The notes beneath the pieces were generated by a model, which was given only the letters and a program-made list of their open reading frames with translations, searched no databases and was not told where the DNA came from. The translations under genes were made by a program, and so were the position numbers. A stretch of DNA of 15,819 nucleotides from Bordetella parapertussis (GTDB lineage Bacteria > Pseudomonadota > Gammaproteobacteria > Burkholderiales > Burkholderiaceae_C), in NCBI GenBank assembly GCA_945900695.1, contig CAMDJU010000029.1, positions 1 through 15,819 of the forward strand. The letters run 5' to 3'. Shown here piece by piece: positions 14,356 to 15,819 of the stretch (positions are counted from its first letter, which is position 1; the number at the start of each line of letters is the position of its first letter).

Positions 14356-14838
14356 ATGAACGATTTCACCCCAAGCCCAGCAGCGACCATTCCTGCTTCC
14401 CCACCCCGTTTATTGATTCCCCGCCTCGCGCCTTTGTATGACTTGTTGACCCCGCTTTCATGGCCGCTGATCCGATGTGCAACGGGTTTGATATTGGCGG
14501 TTCATGGCTGGGGCAAAATTTCCAAAGGCCCAGAAGTGGTGGCCCCGGTTTTTGAGAGGCTGGGTTTTGAGCCTGCATTGGCGGTGGTTTACTTGCTTAT
14601 TTTTGTGGAGTTCTTCGGTGGGATCAGTTTGGCGCTGGGCCTGTTCACCCGATTTTTCGCGGCGGCCATCACCATTGAAATGGCGGTGATTTTCTTCACC
14701 CAATACCTGCCCAACGGGTTCTCTTGGTTGAACAAAGGCTATGAATTTGTGTTGCTGTGGGGCTTGGTCTCCTTGGCCATTTGGTTGCGCGGCGGCGGGC
14801 CCTATTCGCTGGATCGCCGCTTGGGTGTGGAGCTTTGA
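14356..14838 (+). CDS. DoxX family integral membrane protein
   Basis: Small inner-membrane protein of the DoxX/DoxD superfamily, members of which are linked to quinone- or thiol-dependent redox processes; the exact role is unknown. In 160 residues there is a proline-rich cytoplasmic head (1-30) and four hydrophobic segments at about 36-54, 74-96, 98-116 and 129-145. The first contains the family motif RCATGLILAVHGWGKI with its conserved HGxxK, and the second LLIFVEFFGGISLALGLFTR, also typical. ATG 14356 follows AAGGA (14341-14345) by 10 bases. It ends 7 bases before the Bug-type binding-protein gene, so the two are probably one transcript, although a functional connection is not obvious. Confidence 0.92.
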   Translation: MNDFTPSPAATIPASPPRLLIPRLAPLYDLLTPLSWPLIRCATGLILAVHGWGKISKGPEVVAPVFERLGFEPALAVVYLLIFVEFFGGISLALGLFTRFFAAAITIEMAVIFFTQYLPNGFSWLNKGYEFVLLWGLVSLAIWLRGGGPYSLDRRLGVEL

Positions 14839-14845
14839 AACTGCC

Positions 14846-15819
14846 ATGAAAAAAACAATGAATTCCCACAAAACACAAACCATCGACAGACGCCTATGGC
14901 TCAAGGCTGGGGCCTTGAGCCTTGGCGGCGCATACAGCACAATTTCTTTGCCCCTGGGGGCCCAAGAGGTGTGGCCGGCGCGGCCGGTGAAGTTGATCGT
15001 TTCTTCATCACCCGGCGGGGGCACTGATTTGTATGCCCGCATGTTGGCCCAGGCTTTGGGAGACGTGCTCAAGCAGCAGTTTGTGGTCGAAAACCGGCCC
15101 GGGGCCAGCGGCAACATTGGGGCTGCAGCCGTGGCCAAGTCCCCCCCAGACGGGTACACTTTTTTGGTCTCGGCCAATACATCCTTGACCATCAATGGCA
15201 GCTTGTTCAAAAACCTGTCTTACGAAGCTGAGCGTGATTTCGTGCCCATCATGCGTGCGTTTGCGCCCTTGGTGCTGGTGGTCCATCCAGCGACCAAGGC
15301 ACGCAGCTTGGCTGAGTTGATTGATTTGGGCAAGCGTGAGCCGGGTAAAGTCTCTTTCGGATCAGCGGGAACGGGCAGCACCACTTACCTGGGTGTGCGC
15401 ATGCTGGAAGAAAAAACGGGTGCGCGCTTTTTGCATGTCCCCTACAAGGGCGTGGGACCCGCCTACCAAGATTTGCTGGCTGGGCAGTTGAATTTTTTGT
15501 TCCCCGATGTGGCCTCTGCCTTGTCCTTGATCAAGGCTGGCAAGATCATTCCCATCGCCAGTGAGCAGCGCACGCCTTCATTGCCGGGTCTTCCCACAGT
15601 GTCGGAAGCGGGTGTCGCGGATGTCAGCACCAACAGTTCATTCAGCTTGGTGGCCCCCACCGGCACCCCGGCTGCGGTGGTCGAGCGCATCCACCGTGAG
15701 TTGGTGGCCATCACCAAATCGGCCGCGTTTGCGGCCAAGCTCGAATCACAAGGCTTGGTCGGTGAAGTGGATTCTTTGGCGGCTTTGGCCGCCTCGATGA
15801 AAAAGGAAAGAGAAAGTTA
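14846..15819 (+). CDS. Tripartite tricarboxylate transporter substrate-binding protein (Bug family), 3' end outside window
   Basis: Periplasmic solute-binding protein of the Bug/TctC family, abundant in Burkholderiales, which bind carboxylates and other small acids. The frame stays open from ATG 14846 to the window edge (324 complete codons). Usual length is about 320-330, so only a few residues are missing. The leader has a twin-arginine-like core DRRLWLKAGALSLGG (14-28) and a possible cleavage site after LGA (near 39), suggesting Tat rather than Sec export. Family motifs follow: PVKLIVSSSPGGGTD (47-61), RPGASGNIGAAAVAKSPPDGYT, VPYKGVGPAYQDLLAGQLNFLF, and the late LPGLPTVSEAG. An in-frame ATG at 14858 is a less likely start. 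There are no TctA/TctB membrane genes beside it, so it is an orphan receptor, common in this group. Ligand unknown. Confidence 0.94.
   Translation, partial: MKKTMNSHKTQTIDRRLWLKAGALSLGGAYSTISLPLGAQEVWPARPVKLIVSSSPGGGTDLYARMLAQALGDVLKQQFVVENRPGASGNIGAAAVAKSPPDGYTFLVSANTSLTINGSLFKNLSYEAERDFVPIMRAFAPLVLVVHPATKARSLAELIDLGKREPGKVSFGSAGTGSTTYLGVRMLEEKTGARFLHVPYKGVGPAYQDLLAGQLNFLFPDVASALSLIKAGKIIPIASEQRTPSLPGLPTVSEAGVADVSTNSSFSLVAPTGTPAAVVERIHRELVAITKSAAFAAKLESQGLVGEVDSLAALAASMKKERES

Overview
The window looks like a piece of chromosome from a Burkholderiales betaproteobacterium, probably a Comamonadaceae/Limnohabitans-like freshwater lineage. The evidence is the moderately GC-rich coding sequence, the gene repertoire (MalK-type ABC ATPase, RhlE, EttA, DmpA-family peptidase, PhaA-type thiolase, short MetE-like methionine synthase) and an orphan Bug-type solute-binding protein at the right edge. 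The taxonomic call is inference from gene content; there is no rRNA or tRNA. I see no insertion sequence, prophage, CRISPR array or toxin-antitoxin pair. Nearly all of the window is densely packed, intact chromosomal genes.

Layout, left to right. (1) 1-1919, plus strand: the end of a carbohydrate-type ABC permease, its UgpC/MalK-like ATPase and a gluconokinase, a tight sugar or sugar-acid uptake and phosphorylation operon cut by the left edge. (2) 1967-3730, minus: an RhlE-like DEAD-box RNA helicase with a long glycine-rich tail, convergent with gluconokinase and divergent from ettA. (3) 3990-5651, plus: EttA, the ribosome-associated ABC-F factor. (4) 5644-6633, minus: a P1/S58 (DmpA-like) self-processing aminopeptidase whose stop overlaps the end of ettA. 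(5) 6634-6952: a 319-base AT-rich divergent control region with three perfect inverted repeats and promoter-like boxes facing both ways. (6) 6953-7597, plus: an orphan regulator with an N-terminal MerR/excisionase-type helix-turn-helix followed by a receiver domain, the reverse of the usual response-regulator order. (7) 7692-11607, plus: an AMP-forming fatty-acyl-CoA ligase, a luciferase-like flavin oxidoreductase, and a short cobalamin-independent methionine synthase resembling the folate-independent MesD family. (8) 14116-11604, minus: short-chain dehydrogenase, acetyl-CoA acetyltransferase and bacteriohemerythrin, probably one transcription unit; the hemerythrin stop overlaps the methionine synthase stop. 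(9) 14356-15819, plus: a DoxX-family membrane protein followed by a Bug-type periplasmic binding protein with a Tat-like leader, cut a few residues before its end.

How the genes relate: the left operon is a coherent carbon-uptake module. The acyl-CoA ligase, thiolase and SDR suggest acyl-CoA metabolism on two opposing units but do not make up a complete pathway. I found no convincing new multi-gene system. The parts most worth following up are the HTH-receiver regulator with the dyad-rich control region in front of it, and the MesD-like methionine synthase that has no adjacent MesX (DUF1852) partner but sits between a flavin oxidoreductase and an oxygen-binding hemerythrin.
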